From NCBI GenBank assembly GCA_001724265.1, contig MEDY01000292.1, forward strand, positions 1 to 64,000: a DNA stretch of 64,000 nt. Reading direction: 5' to 3'. This DNA is from Rhizaria sp. SCN 62-66 (Eukaryota; Rhizaria, unplaced). The translations under genes were made by a program, and so were the position numbers. Each line of letters starts with the position of its first letter. Position 1 is the stretch's first letter. A model generated the notes under the pieces. That model saw only the letters and a list, made by a program, of their open reading frames with translations. It was not told the DNA's origin and ran no database searches. Shown in pieces: positions 11,301 to 23,994 of this stretch.

Positions 11301-14300
11301 AGTCGGAAGCGCAAGTCGTCAAAGCAGTGGCTTCAGTAGCGGCAACTGCGGCAGCTACAGACGCAGCAGCAGAGGCAGCGGCAGCGGCAATTTGCGCACC
11401 AAAGACCTTCGAAGCAGCATATGCCACCGCGTTCGTACTGCCGCTAACGCCAGCACCGGCACTGGTCTGACCCTGCCTGACGCCGGGCGTCTTGGCCGCG
11501 GCGTGGATCTGGCTGCGCGGGGTCGCGCGCTGGCCGGCGCGCGATGGCGTGTGCATGTCGGCACGGCGCATCTGCAGCAAGTTGCTGCTCGCAGCAGCAG
11601 CAGCAGCAGCAGCAGCGCCAGCGCTCAAGGCGGGCCGCAGCGGCGAATACATCGCCAGGCGGCGCGCCTGCAACAGGCTAGTCGCAGCGGCAGTCGCAGG
11701 AACGCTGACACTCGGCGCTGTTGCTGTTGTAGTTAATTTCGTGGTGGCAGAACGAGCGCGCTTTGTCATTGGAGCAACATCCGCCTCGTCCTTGAGCAGA
11801 ACAACGTCCTCTTTGCTCGAGGTCGTATTACCATCCTTCATTAGCACAGCATCTTCTGTGGATTTAACTGAAGCCGCGTCGGTATCTTGAAGCAAAGCCG
11901 CGTCGTCACCGCTCTGGCTCTGCTGAGTCGGCAGCAGTAGCGAGTGAGTTGCCTTCGAGGCCGAGCTCTTGATGCGGATCAAGTGGCCTGCGGCACCGGC
12001 GCCGGCATCAGCGCTGGCTGCCGCGTTGAAAGCGCTGTCGAGAGACACAGCCGCGTGCGGCTTCGCTGAGATCGCACTCTGCTTCTTGCTATTGTCAGCA
12101 GAAACGCCCGGGAGTCCATCCTCAAGAACAGCAGCGCTTGCACTGGCAGAAGTAACACCAGTAGTATTGGTACGGTGTGTGTCAGAGTGCGCCTCAGCGA
12201 CTGGTGGTGCAAGCATGACATCAGGCGAGGTTTGCGCAGAAAAGTCATTTAGACTCGCACTGGGGGTACTTAGACTGACGTCTCCATACACCTCCACCGT
12301 CCGGCGCTTGACGCCGTTGCCAATAAGACTCGAATCATCACCTAGATCTTTGACGGGGGTGGTTAGGTTTCTTGGGGCAAACGCGCTCAGGCGCGCAAGC
12401 GACGCGGCGGCCGTGGGCGCAGCAGAGGCAGCCGCCAACGCAGCCTTCTGCGTCCGCTTGCCGAGCCTGAGCGTCTTGAGCGCAATCCGCCGCAGCCTCT
12501 CGGTGCGCGCGCCCGTGGCGTAGGCCAGCGCGACGAGCGCCGCGGCGGCGGGCGGCAGCCGCGCGGGCAGCGCGGGGAAACCAGACTGCGCCGCGTTGCC
12601 GCTGCCGCTGCTACTAACAACGCTAGGGCCGAACTGAGTGTGGGCGGCGTACGGCTCACAACCGAGGGCGGCACCGGTCAGGGAGACAATCGCGCCGCAG
12701 CCGAAGAGCGTGCGCGCAGTCTCCAGCGCCATCGGCACTGACTGTAAGCAGCCGGAGGATCGTGAGCCACTCGCTGACGGAGAGCAGCGCATCAGCGACT
12801 GCGGCAACGACAGGGGATCAGTCACCCAGCAGTACACCGGGGTCGGCGACGGCGCCAGCAGCGCGGCGGCCACGGCGGCGGCGGCCAGCGTGCCTGCGGC
12901 AGCGACGGCGGCGGCGTCGGAAGGCAGCCAGCAGGTGCAAGTGGGGAAGACGAGCTTGCCTTGGGACTGATGTCGAGGCACTGCACCGATAGTGTGACTC
13001 GCAGTAGAGCTTGACGTCTTAGCAGTGTGCTTGAAGGCAAACGACGGAGTCGCTGCCTTCACTGGTGTAAAGGGCTTCGTCGTCGGAGTCGACGCAGAAA
13101 CGGCACCAGCGGCAGCGGCGGCTGAGTTGTGCTTAGACTTGCCTTTGACTGGCGTCGATGCCGCTGACGCTGTTGACACCGGCGGCGATGTCGCTGCAGT
13201 CGCTCGGGTGACAGTGACAGCACAAACGCAGCGAATGCACTGGCCGTGCCAGGCGTCGTCGTCGTCGTCGTCGTCGCTGTCGCCGTCGCCGTCGCGCACA
13301 GCGCTACGACCACGACGGCCGTTGGGAACCGTAAAAACGCAGTTGTCATCATCGTCGTCCTCATCATTGTCATTATCGTCATCGACATCATCTTCGTCGT
13401 GGGGAGAGCGAGCTACACGGGGGGTGTTCTTGCCACTCCGACTGCTAGTGCGTGCAAAGACAGGGCTGGAACCAGGCGTTTTCGCGGAATCTGATCCGTC
13501 ACGCATCGCGCCAGCAGCACAGGCCGCGGCGGCAACGGCGGCTGTGACCGCAATGGAGACTGACGGCGAGAGCGCGGTGGTGACAGATAGCACGAGTCCA
13601 GTGACATCGGCCACGGTCACGCCGCTGCCGCTCACATTGCTGCCAGCATTCACCGTCACATTAGCGCTCGAGCCCGCAGTCGAGTGAGTGTAAGGAGGTG
13701 AGAGCAAGGGTAAGGGGGTGGCGACACGAGGCAGCTTGGTCAGAGCAGTGACTGTGAGCGCAGTCACAGCGGGGCAGGCGCTCACGGTCAGCGAGGAAGT
13801 CAAGCCGCTGCGACTTAACTTATGGAAGGCGCGGAGTGACGCAAGGAACAGAGCGGCCGTGGTCGCAGCGGCCGAGTAAGGACACTTGCCCACAGTCACT
13901 TTGTACGTGGCACAGCGGTCTTGGTCACGGTCACTCATACTAGCCTGGCCACTGTTATCAATCGCTCCCACTGCTGCCGCTGCCGTCGCCGTCGTGACCC
14001 TGAGCAGAGCTGCGACTAAGCCGCTGTCGGTGTTCGGACTCGCACTCGCAGCGCCTGTGGTGCTACTCGAGAGCTTCAGAGGCTGTGCTGCGGTCATTTT
14101 GAATGACGACGCCAGAACGCCGTTCATGGTGACTGTGGGCACCCACCCTTCACGGACACTTAGATCTGAGCCCTAGGTACTTAGACGGGGCAGCGTTGTC
14201 CACACACTGTCTGACATGACGCTTAAGCCAATCGTGCCGGCAGCAACACAGCCAGAGACACTGCTAGTCGCGTTTTGTCCAGCGTTGCTATCCCGAAAGC

Positions 14301-17300
14301 CGCTGTGTCGAGCGAGACACAGAGGCAGCGGCAGCGGCGGTGGCTGCGAGAGCTGACTCAGCCACTGGTGCTGCTGCTGTTGTTGCTGCGGTTGTGGTTG
14401 TTGGTTGCTGCTGGCGGAACTATCGCCCGAGCTCGACTGCCAAGAGCTGTTACCAGAGTAACTGCTGCTGGCGTTAGAGCTAAGGGCGTTGGCAACGGCT
14501 GACGTCAGCAGCAGCGGCAGCGGCAGACCCGAGGTCGCTGCCGCCACCGCAGCCGCACTCGCGGGGGTGATGCTCGGCGCAGCGCTCCCGTCTCCGTCTA
14601 AAGGGGTACTTAGACGGACATCTGGGAACAGAGGCTGGTCGCGGCCGTCCGCCCCCGCCCCCGCCGCAGCAGTCGCGGCGACCAGTTCGGCCAGTGTCAC
14701 GGGCCGCAGTCCGGTCGCCTTGCCACCCTTAGACCGGCGGCTAAGTGCCCCGCCCTGAGACTGCGGGAGCGCGATGGGGGCGCCGAGGCCCAGCGCTGCG
14801 GAGGCGAGCGTGCCGGTGACCCGGGACCAGTGCCACACTGCGGCGGCCGCGGCGGCGACGGTCACTTCGGGCTGGGACCCCTCAGGATGAACAGATGCTG
14901 CTGACACGTCATCACTGGCGCTGCCTTTGCGTTGCAGCTGTGCGGTTTGCTGCGTGGCTGTAAGCAGGGTCTTGCGCCAAAGCTGTTCGAACGCATTGAT
15001 GTCGCCGTCGTCATCGTCAGTGTAGCCCTCAGAGTCGCTGGCGCTGGCACTCGCGCTCGCGCTCGCACTCGCACTTCGCGGACCACAGTCGCACTCGCCC
15101 TCATTATCATCGTCACCGTCACCATCGTTGTCTTTGGCGATGCAACTACGACAGCTTCTTTTCGTGCTTGTGCGCTGCAATTTTGGTGCGGATGGGTTGC
15201 TACGGGCCGCGACTGAGGCTTTGCGAGGCGACATGCCCAGCGCCCGTCGGGCAGCCGCTGCGTAGTGCGCAGCGCTCTCCCTCAGCTGCTGCGCCTGCCG
15301 CAAAGTGGGCACGGCGCCGCCCTGCTGCTGCTGCAGCAGCCACGGCAAACGGCCGCCGCCGCCGCCGCCGCCGCCGCCGCTAGCGCTGGTCCCGGCGCTA
15401 AAACTGGCGCGAATGCCAGAGCTATAGACAGAGCCAGAGCCGGAGACAGAGGCAGAGGCGGAGATGGGGCGGAGACTTAATCCAGAGCTGCTGCGAATGG
15501 TGAAGCTAGAAGTGTTTGTGCTGCTAAAATTCGCGGCACTCGTGTAACCAATCGCTGTGGTCGTATTGCTGCTGAGATACGTCTGGTACTGAAACTGCGC
15601 CGACGCAGACTCAGAGCCAGAGCCGTAGGAGCCGGATTGTTTTAAAGTCAAGCCGGTGATGAGTACCGCGGCGCCCTCGGAGCACGTGGCCAGCAGGACT
15701 GGCGACGGAGAGTACATAGTGACTGTGAGCACCACACCGGTGGGAACAAGCTCACTGCCACTTAGACTCGCATCTAAAGAACTTAGACTGCTGCTTGTCG
15801 CGGCTGGTACAAGAGCAAGCTCGGCAAGTGTGAGCGTAACCGTGGTGCCAAAACGACGGGAACGAGGGTTCAACGCCTCTTCTAAGGTCTCTTGTGCAGC
15901 CACAAACGCCTCAACAGTCCGTGCACTCACACCACCCACATTAACAGCCTTAGAGCTCGAACTTGAGCCAAAGCTAAAGTCACCAGCATTGTCTTCGCTT
16001 TGTCCGCTGTGAGACGACGCGTTCTCGCCAGCGAAGGTGGCCACGGCGGCCTGCAGCCCCGCGAGCCAGGCCGCGTGGGCCGCGGCGCCCCGGCTGGCCC
16101 CGGTGACGCGGTCGCGCACCTTGGCGGTCGTGCGGCGCAGCACCAGCCCCCGCAGCGCCGAGAGCGCGGGCGCGGCCGCGGGCGGCGTGGGCGCAGAGGC
16201 GGCGGCGGCCGGGAACAGCGGCGGATGCAGCGGCAACGGGGGCGCCAGGGAGAGGGCCGCGGAGAGGCAGGCCGGCAGCGGCAGCAGCGGCGGCAGCAGC
16301 GGCGGCAGCGACGCGCTCGAGTGACCGACAGTGGTGCTGACACTAAAGCTCGCGCCCGAGCTGAGATGTGTTGAAAGGAGAGGTGTTGTAATAGGAAGGC
16401 CCAGGGACGCGCTGAGACACGTCAACGCCAGAGTATGCAGACTCTGCTTCACAGAGAAGGCCAACGGGGGCGGCTTGACTTCCGCGACCCCCGGCGTAGT
16501 TTGCGCCACGTAAGGCGGCAGCGTTGTAGCCGTGGTTGTGGCCGCATCGGCAGCGGCCAGCGAAAGCCAGACAAGGACTGAGAACACCGGCAGTGAGTTC
16601 GGGAAGCACTTGCTAGGCTGCAAAAACGACACGACAGACTGCGCCTGTGCATAGGTGCGGGCGCTACTTAGATCCTCCTTGCGGGCACTTAGGCCGGCTG
16701 CAGAGAGGAGCAGCTGCCTCACCGTGTCGGCCATCGTCGCGACGGCGTGCGAGCAGTGCTGCTCACGGTCGCTGGGCCGCAGCGGGGCCCCGCTCTCCGT
16801 CTGGGCTGTATCGCCACCCTTAGACGGGGCAAGTACTCCAGCCGCGGCTTGGACGAGAGCAGCGCGGGCTTGGGCCAGCCATCCTGACCCCGCCGCCGCA
16901 GTGGAAGCGCCAGTGCCAGTGGCAGTGGCAGAGGCAGCGACAGGGGCAGGGGAGTAGGCGAGGGCGGCCGCAGCCGCCGTTGCAACCAAAGCTGACGCTG
17001 AGACGGAAGCTGAAGCTGAAGTGGGCGAGTGCTTTACAGAGCTAGAACTCCCGTTCGCCCCCGTGCTCGAGCTCTGGCTAGGGCTGCTCGATGGCAACCA
17101 AGTGCGGATTGACGACAGATCAACCACGCCCACCGAACTGCTGCCGCCGCTGCTGGCGCCGCTCACCCCGCCGCTGCCCGTCGCCGCCACGGTTACACCG
17201 CTCGCACCGGCGGTGTTTGTCGCAGTGCTGGCCGTGACTGACCCGGGGAAGCTGTACGTGCTGGCGGGCACTGCCATCGCGGGGCGGGTAAGTACCCCCA

Positions 17301-20300
17301 GGCGCGCGTCTAAGGGGGCCGCGCGCGTGGCTAAGTGGGTGAGAAACAACACCGCGACGGAGTTGGTGTTGGGCGTCACGCCGTCAATGTAAGTGCCCGC
17401 CGTGACTAAGGGGGCGAAGTCAGTGCTTACACTGGAAGACCCCTTAGATGCTGTTTCTGGAAGTAATGCGCCATTAGACTGTTGTTTCAGCAGAAGATGC
17501 GCTAATGGATGTTGCGGCAACTGGGGAAAATCAGCTGAAAGGTCGCCGATAATGCAATTAGTGGTGACCGAAGCAGCAGCTGTCATCCCCTTATACGTAC
17601 TCACCAGAAGCTTGTCGCTACTTTTGCTCTCAGGAGGGGTCGGATGTGCCTGCGTGTACCGCTGTAAGCAGGTACTTACTTTGTCTAAGCGGAACGGGTC
17701 GTGGTTGTCCAAGGGCGGCGTGGGGTCAGACGCAGCGACCGTGAGCAGAGCGCTCGCCCCTGTCACAGTCAACCCGCTCCCGCCGCCGCCGCCGCCGCCG
17801 CCGCTCTGGCCCGCGCCCGCGCCCGCACTCGCAGTGCCGCGGCCGCCACCGTGGTAGCTGGTAGGACTCGCTTTGCTGGTAATGCTGCTGCTGTTGTTGT
17901 TACTGTTGCGGAGGCGCAGGTCAGCCTCCTCCTCGGCCGCCCGGACGACTGCAGCGGCGGCAGCAGAGGGGCCCACAGCGAAGAGCTGCGCGTTCGCGGT
18001 CTCGAGCTTAACGCCGGCGCGGATATATAGCGGCGGCTGACTGCGACCGTCATCGCCGCGGGCACTTGTGACAGTGCTCGTGACAGTGCGCGTGCCCGTG
18101 GTGGAACTGGTGGGGTGTTCGGTCGCGGCAGCGCTGCTCACGGTCACTTGCTTGGGACTGAGGCCGAGGCCGGCACGGATCACAGTGAGGAGCTCGCTCA
18201 GCGCCTGCTTACCCTCGCTAAGTGCCACCGCGCCCTTGGACGTCGACTCAGCCTCGCCGCCGCTGTCGGGTCTAAGTCCAATTACCCCCTTGGCCGCGCC
18301 CCGCAACACGAGGTCGTCCTCCCACACCGCGCCCGCCTGTTCGCACGCGCTGATGACATGTCCCAGTGCCCAGAGCCGCTGCAGACTGCCGTCGAGCCGC
18401 GCCGGCACGCTGTAGAGCCCGTCCGAGAGCAGCACGTGCGCGCCGCCGGGGCCAGAACCCGCGGGCCAGCACACCTGGTCCGAAGTCAGGCGGCTCAGGT
18501 GCTGGTTAGTCAAGCCACCCCCGCCGCTGAGGCCTTGATCTGCGCTGAGACTGAGGCTGTGGCTGCCGCTGTGGGTGTTGAGAGCGGAGACGAGGGGAGC
18601 CAGCCACGGCGGGGGCAACCACGGCAGCTGGTTGCTGCTGCCGCCGCCGCTCGAAAAGCCACTTGAAGCAACAGCGTTGATGTTGTTGTTGCCCGCTGGC
18701 GTTGCGTGTGAGTGCGCCTGGAGCTGCAGCTGCGACTGGAGCCCGGGCTGCAGCGACTGCTGCGGCGGCGGTGGCGGCGGCGGGACGAGCGGTGGGTACG
18801 CGTGGGTCACGAGTAGCGCCACGCGCGCCGTGCTGCTGGCGTCCTTCTCGCACATGTCGCGCACCCACGACCTCGCGCCCGGCCGCGCCACCGACTGCAG
18901 GGGGCCGTGGGCAGCGGCAGAGTGACTGTGGGCAGATGCTGTGGTCGAGGGAGCGTTCTTGTCGAGAGAGGGAGCGTCGGGAGAAGGACTGTGCGCAGGG
19001 CAGCTGTACCTCATCAGGGGGCGGCTTAACTTCACGCCGACCGGGGTCATCACCGTGGCCACTGCGGCAGGCGTGCGCAGCGTGACTGGAGCCAGGGGCA
19101 GCGGGGCCAGCTCGGCGCGTAAGCGGCGTAGCAGGAGGACCAGGATGCGGCTCGGCGTCAGCGCACGCATATACACCTCAGTATGTGGGCGTGGGGAGTG
19201 ACTGTCAGAATGACTGTGAGCATGAGTGGGGCCCAAGTGACTGTGCACGCGGTCGGCGGCCGCGGCCTCCCACACCGCCTGAGCGAAGGCCGCTCGCACC
19301 CAGGGAACAGTGACTGCGCTGGCAACCTGGGGGGCCAGCGGCCTGACTACAAAGACATCCGTGTCACTCTCAGTACCCGTGGGGCTCTTGTTCTCGAGAG
19401 TGACGCCGTGTGAAGCAAGGTTGTGCAGTAAGATGTAGAAAGTTCGCCAGTCAGAGTACTGCAAGGGGGTACTTACTGCGTTTAAGTACCCGCACTCAGC
19501 AGCACCAGTACAAAGCACTGAGCATGTCTCTGACGCCACCAATGTGTGGTCTTGCGCTGCTTCGTCATCGCAGTCTGTTGCTGACGCTGCTGTAGCTGTA
19601 GTTGTGGGTGTCGATGTAAGTACGTCAGACAGCAGAGGTGTAAGTGTCACCCAAGGCAGCGCGATCTGAGTCGGACTTGTCGCAATGTCGTTCGACGCAG
19701 AGGTTAAGCCGTGGTCCTCCGAAGTCAAGCCGCTTCCGAGAGCGCAGAGCGCAGCGAGAATGTCCCTCGTCTCAATGTCGCTTTTAGCGTCAGTTCCGTC
19801 CGAGTCCGAGTGACCGTGGTCGGCGAACACGGCCCGCCACACGGCCGCGGCCTGACTTTGATTCGGGCGGTGCGGCCACGGCGCCAGCAGCGTCGCCTGG
19901 GCGCACAGCGTGACGGTGCGCAGGTGGTGCCGAATGTTCCACAGGGACACCGACGCGGCTAAGGGGGTGTACAGCGGGTAAGGGCAGTCCGCGGTGGAGG
20001 AAACGCTAGAACCCGTTGCAGCGGCCGTCGACACTGAGGCAGCGGCGCATAGACTTCGACTGGTGTAAGTAGCCGGGATCGCGGAGAAAGGGCGGCGGCG
20101 CAGAAGCGATGCAAACTGGCACGCGCGGCACTTACACAGGCTAAGTGTCTCCACCTTAGACCGGTCTGAGTAAAGGCAAAGACACAAGTACGGTAGTTGC
20201 TGCTGCTGTTGTTGTTGCTGCTGAAGCGACTGCTCACAGTCACTTGATGGCCTTTGCGGGAAAGGCAATGGCATGCCTTGTGAAACGCCGTGAAAGGGGT

Positions 20301-22974
20301 TTCCACCTCCACCAGGAGTACTTAGAGTCCCAGACAGCGCAGCCTTAGACTTCAATTGCGCCGTGTGAGCGCCCAGAAGCAGCGCCTGGGGCTTAGAGCC
20401 ACGAATGAGAGGGTTATAGCTGCCACTATCATCGTCATCATCATCATCACCGTCGTCGTCGTCATGATCGTCGTCGTCGTCATCGTTGTCATTACTGCTG
20501 CTGGTGCTAAACGAGCGTTTGACTCCACCCTTCGCACCCATCGTGCTCAGAGTATGTGACAGATGCTGCTGCTGCAACAGCAGCGGCTTAGACGGCGTTC
20601 GACCATAGCGTCCGCCACTTGCACCAGCAGCAGAAACAAGCGTGAACGGCTTCGAAGTCAGCGCAGGTGCCCTGAAGATATTGTTGCTGTCGTTTGTATA
20701 GGCGCTCGCGTGAGAAAAGCGTGACTGCGTCGCTTGCTTCTTGACTGGGGTGTTAAAATGACTACTGTTGGCAGTCGCTGTCGCCGGAGGGCTACTCTTG
20801 CGCTGCAGAAACTGCTGTTGATGCTGCTGTTGTTGCTGTTGAGTCGTGTTGTTCATGCTAGCGAGACTGTGTGCACTGGTAAAGATAACACCGCTTGAGC
20901 TCGAGCTAGAGCTAGAGCTAGCGTTGTTATCACTAGTGTAGTCGTCGCTCATTTCCGCCATAATACGGGCTAAGCGGTTTTTCTTTTCATCGGAACTCAA
21001 GCCGGCACTCCCTGTCCCAGAGGATAAGCCGCCTGCGCCGGAAAGCAAGCCGCCGCGGCCAGTCGTGAATGTGACACCGCTACTCTGAGCGCCGATGCTG
21101 TTCGCGCCACTGCTATTGTTGTTGTTGCTGATGTTATAGGTAAAGTTGCGAGCAGTCGTGAACACAGCGCCTCCTGAAGTTCCAGTAATTGCAGCAGCTG
21201 CTGACGATGATGACGATGATGAGCGGAGACTTGAGGCGGACGCAAACAAGGGGTCTGGCGAAGGCGCAGTGGTGGTGACAGTGCTACTTTGATTACTCAT
21301 GTCCGTGTTTGCTGCGCTTGCAAGCTGTCGAGCACTCATGAACAAAACACCACCATTCGAGCTCGAGCTCGCACCTGCGTTCGCACTAGAGCCGCTACCG
21401 CTGCTGTCAGTGTCACCGTCATCGTCGTCAGCGTCAAAGGAAGCGAGCAAACGGGCAAGCCTGGCCTGTTTCGCTGCGTCGTCAGCAGTTGAAGAAGATA
21501 AGCCGCCGCGCCCGGAAGCTAAGCCGACACTGGAGGGCGCAGCCAGTGGCAGTCCAGTCCTTGCCGAGGTAAAACTGGCGCTGCTTGGAGTAAAGCTATC
21601 ACTGCTTGAAGCAAAGCCGCCTGTGGTGGCTGAAATTAAGCCGCCACTTTGAGCCGCCAAACTCCGAGCAGAAGCAAAGATCACACGACCTGAACTCGCA
21701 CGAGCGCTGGCGTTCACAGTCGCATTCGCGTCCACACCCGCGCTCGCATTGCTGACGCCGCGAGTGCAACTTGTGGTGCTGGTGTTAGAGTCATCATCGT
21801 CAGTGTCGAATGAGGCCATAAGACGCGCCAACCTCGCTTTCTTCGCTGCGTCCTCACTGTCGCTGGAAGCTAAGCCGCCGCGGGAGGGCATAGGCAGAGG
21901 CAAGCCGGTCCTCGCTGATGTAAAGATGCTGCTGCCGCTCAGAGCAAAACCGCCGCCTAAAGGCGAAGTCAAGCCGCCACTATGCGGAGCTAAACTGCGG
22001 GCGGAAGCGAAGACGACACCGGTGGCGGGAGCATTGGCACTCGCATTGGCATTCGCATTGGCATTCGCACTGGCGCCTGCAACAGAGCGTGCCGTAGCAG
22101 TGCTGGTGCAGTCTGTGTCGGCGTCTGTGTTTATGTGTGTGTCGTTGGTGTTGCTGTTGTTTAGCATCTGCCTTGCACTCATAAACACGACACCGCCTGC
22201 AGGAGCAGTGGGATTAGCAACGCTGCTGATGTTGCTGTTGCTGTTGTTGCTGTTGTTGCTGTTGTTGCTGTTACGACAAGTGCGACTGCTGCCGCCACTG
22301 GTCATATCGTCGTTGTCGTCGTTGTCGCTATTGTCTGATAGTTTAGCAAGGAATGCGCGCAAACGGGCTTGCTTGGCAGCCTCATCAGCACACGCACTCG
22401 CACTAACGGTGGCACTAGGCCTAACAGGAGCAGTATTGTCAGTTGTTGATGTGTCTGCGATAATGTTCGTGTCAGCGGCTGTGTTTTGCGCATGCATAGC
22501 GCGCGCTGATGAAATGAAGACGCCACCCTTGCTCGCAGCATCAGTAACAATAGCAGGAGCTGTCGCAGCGTCGTCATCTGCGAACATCGCCGCCGCCCTC
22601 TGCCGCGCCAGTGCCGTCACGGCCACGGACACGGGGCGTCCGCGGCCGGTCGTAAAGAGCGGAAAACTGCCGCTGTCAGCGGCACTAAAAGCAGGCGCAG
22701 TCGCAAGTGCTGCGGAGTCCGAGTCAGAATTCAAGGAAAAGGCTGAGGCAAAGGCTGAGGCGGGGGGCAAAGGGGGGCCATAGGGAACGGAAACTGGAGC
22801 CGCTAGGGGCAACAGCGGGTTATCAGTAAGACTTGTCGTGTCTGTAGCCGCTTGTGCCTGCGATGTTGCATGTTGGGTCTGTGCTGACGCAGGGGAGGAG
22901 GACCGGCGCCGGGCGTAGATGCTCCCGGGACGCTGTGACATCGGCCTGGACGAAAACGGCGACAGAGAAGACAT
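8368..22974 (-). CDS. BRCA2: Giant BRCA2 homologue with about eleven BRC-like motifs and a split OB-fold region
   Basis: BRCA2 loads RAD51 onto single-stranded DNA during homologous recombination in the nucleus. Reading starts at ATG 22972-22974 and ends at TAA 8368-8370. One in-frame TAG (14173-14175) is read through, giving about 4,868 residues; human BRCA2 has about 3,400. The N-terminal ~700 residues (22660-20870) repeat the BRC core Fxx[AG]: FTTGRGRPVSV, FMSARQ, FASARS, FTSART, FTTARN and others, about eleven in all, several followed by a helix ending ARLxxFDxDDD like the BRC LFDE helix. The helical domain includes WVRDMCEKDASSTARVALLV. OB1 begins at LLSDGLYSVPARLD (about residue 1,510) and ends near ARLGVLTRP (about 1,895). 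OB2 ends at EGAAVLITGL (about 2,430). OB3 begins at VTVADVTGLVLSV (about 3,115) and resumes at VYCWVTDPLSLPQS and GCGAIVSLTGAAL (about 3,380-3,430). Long Ala/Ser/Asn inserts break up each fold. OB3 lies after the TAG, so both halves are one gene. The assignment rests on motif order; I could not run a profile search. Confidence 0.85.
14173..14175 (-). other. In-frame TAG inside the BRCA2 homologue
   Basis: On the minus strand the frame reads ...LPRLST-TAG-GSDLSVREGWVPTV..., and the same frame stays open for another 1,935 codons that contain OB3. This fits UAG as a sense codon. An alternative is a 48-base in-frame intron, 14133-14180, running GTACCT to CACAG and removing the TAG. It would be far shorter and more GC-rich than the nine introns I can place here (100-233 bases). 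Confidence 0.7.
20870..22660 (-). repeat. BRC-like repeat region of the BRCA2 homologue
   Basis: Roughly eleven copies of an Fxx[AG]R/H/S core are spaced irregularly by Asn/Ser/Asp-rich linkers. In human BRC4 the same Phe and Ala (FHTA) sit in RAD51 pockets. At least four copies are followed 30-90 residues later by a helix of the type AAKKARLARLMASFDTDDD, matching the second RAD51 contact (LFDE). Two units near 21490-21690 and 21790-22010 are near-duplicates at protein level, which points to recent tandem amplification. Confidence 0.75.
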
Positions 22975-23994
22975 ATCGAGTCATGTGAGTATTTAATAAA
23001 GAGAATAAAAGTTAAATATACCGATAAATGTGGTAATCGTATCCTAGATCTATAGACGGTCATTTGCCAGAGAATTCAGCGGTATGAAGTCATCCCTCAA
23101 AGGCGCGCTGTGAACGCAAGATTGACCATTGGTGACTGGCTCGAAATGCATCTGAGAGTGTAGACAAGTCTATCATACCTCCACGGGTACAAAAATTGAA
23201 TACCTTAATCCTTTTTTGCATGAAATTATTTTCTAAGGTTCCGCAACGCCCCTCTTTTGCATAAAGCTTCATGTCTCATGGTTTATGTCGCAAAGTAGAC
23301 TTTGACCACCTTATTTAAGGCGAATGCAGCTCTCATAAACCAATGTAACAGACTGGCATCAAGAATCCAGCGCTGCAACCTACACTGTATAACACATAAA
23401 ACTTGCTGATATGCTTGATTTTTCATCCAATCTCAATATAAGATCATGAATGACACTTTTGTCTAGCGCAACTTTTTGTGGTCAGAATTGAATATGTCCA
23501 TACAGTAAGTGTAACAAAGCTGACGACATAAAATACTCTTGCAATTGACGTCTCATGTTTTAGCGTGTTGTTTTTCAGACGTAACATGTGTAAAAATAAC
23601 TGTATCCGCTTGCTCTACTCATCCGAAGTAAGATCATTACGACTTTTCAAACTGTGGTAAGTACTTAAAATGCAGAATATCTCATCAGAACAAAAGTTAT
23701 AGCATAGATCTACTTAAAGAAATGTACGTACAGTAGTTTCCCGACTGCTGCCTAACTTTTTTCTAAATATAAAAACATCTCGAGCTAGAAAACGCAACTT
23801 TTTTACTCTTCCTCAAACACGCGCACAAGCACGCGTCGCCGAGGGATGAAGACTGTCAAAGACCTCAAGCTAGTCAAAAGTATCATCACTTGCACATGCC
23901 TCATAGTATCGTGAAACGTTACTGCGACCTGGCCTTTAAATAATATTGTTTATAAAATACTTGATTGTTTTTGTCATTCTTCATTTTAAAGAGA
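22975..23994. other. AT-rich divergent promoter region
   Basis: About 1 kb lies between the start of the BRCA2 homologue (minus strand) and the Cys-rich gene (plus strand). It should hold both promoters. Composition is AT-rich throughout. I see no open frame with coding character and no RNA gene. Confidence 0.6.

Noticed and set aside
8368-14142. A separate 1,924-residue gene downstream of the BRCA2 N-terminal part
   Set aside because: Its apparent start is a GTG, it is in exactly the same frame as 14173-22974 and separated by a single TAG, and it contains OB3, which BRCA2 needs. It is the C-terminal part of one gene.
20990-22260. CRISPR array in the repeat-rich region
   Set aside because: The repeats are protein-coding BRC-like units of variable spacing inside a eukaryotic gene; there are no uniform repeat-spacer units and no cas genes.
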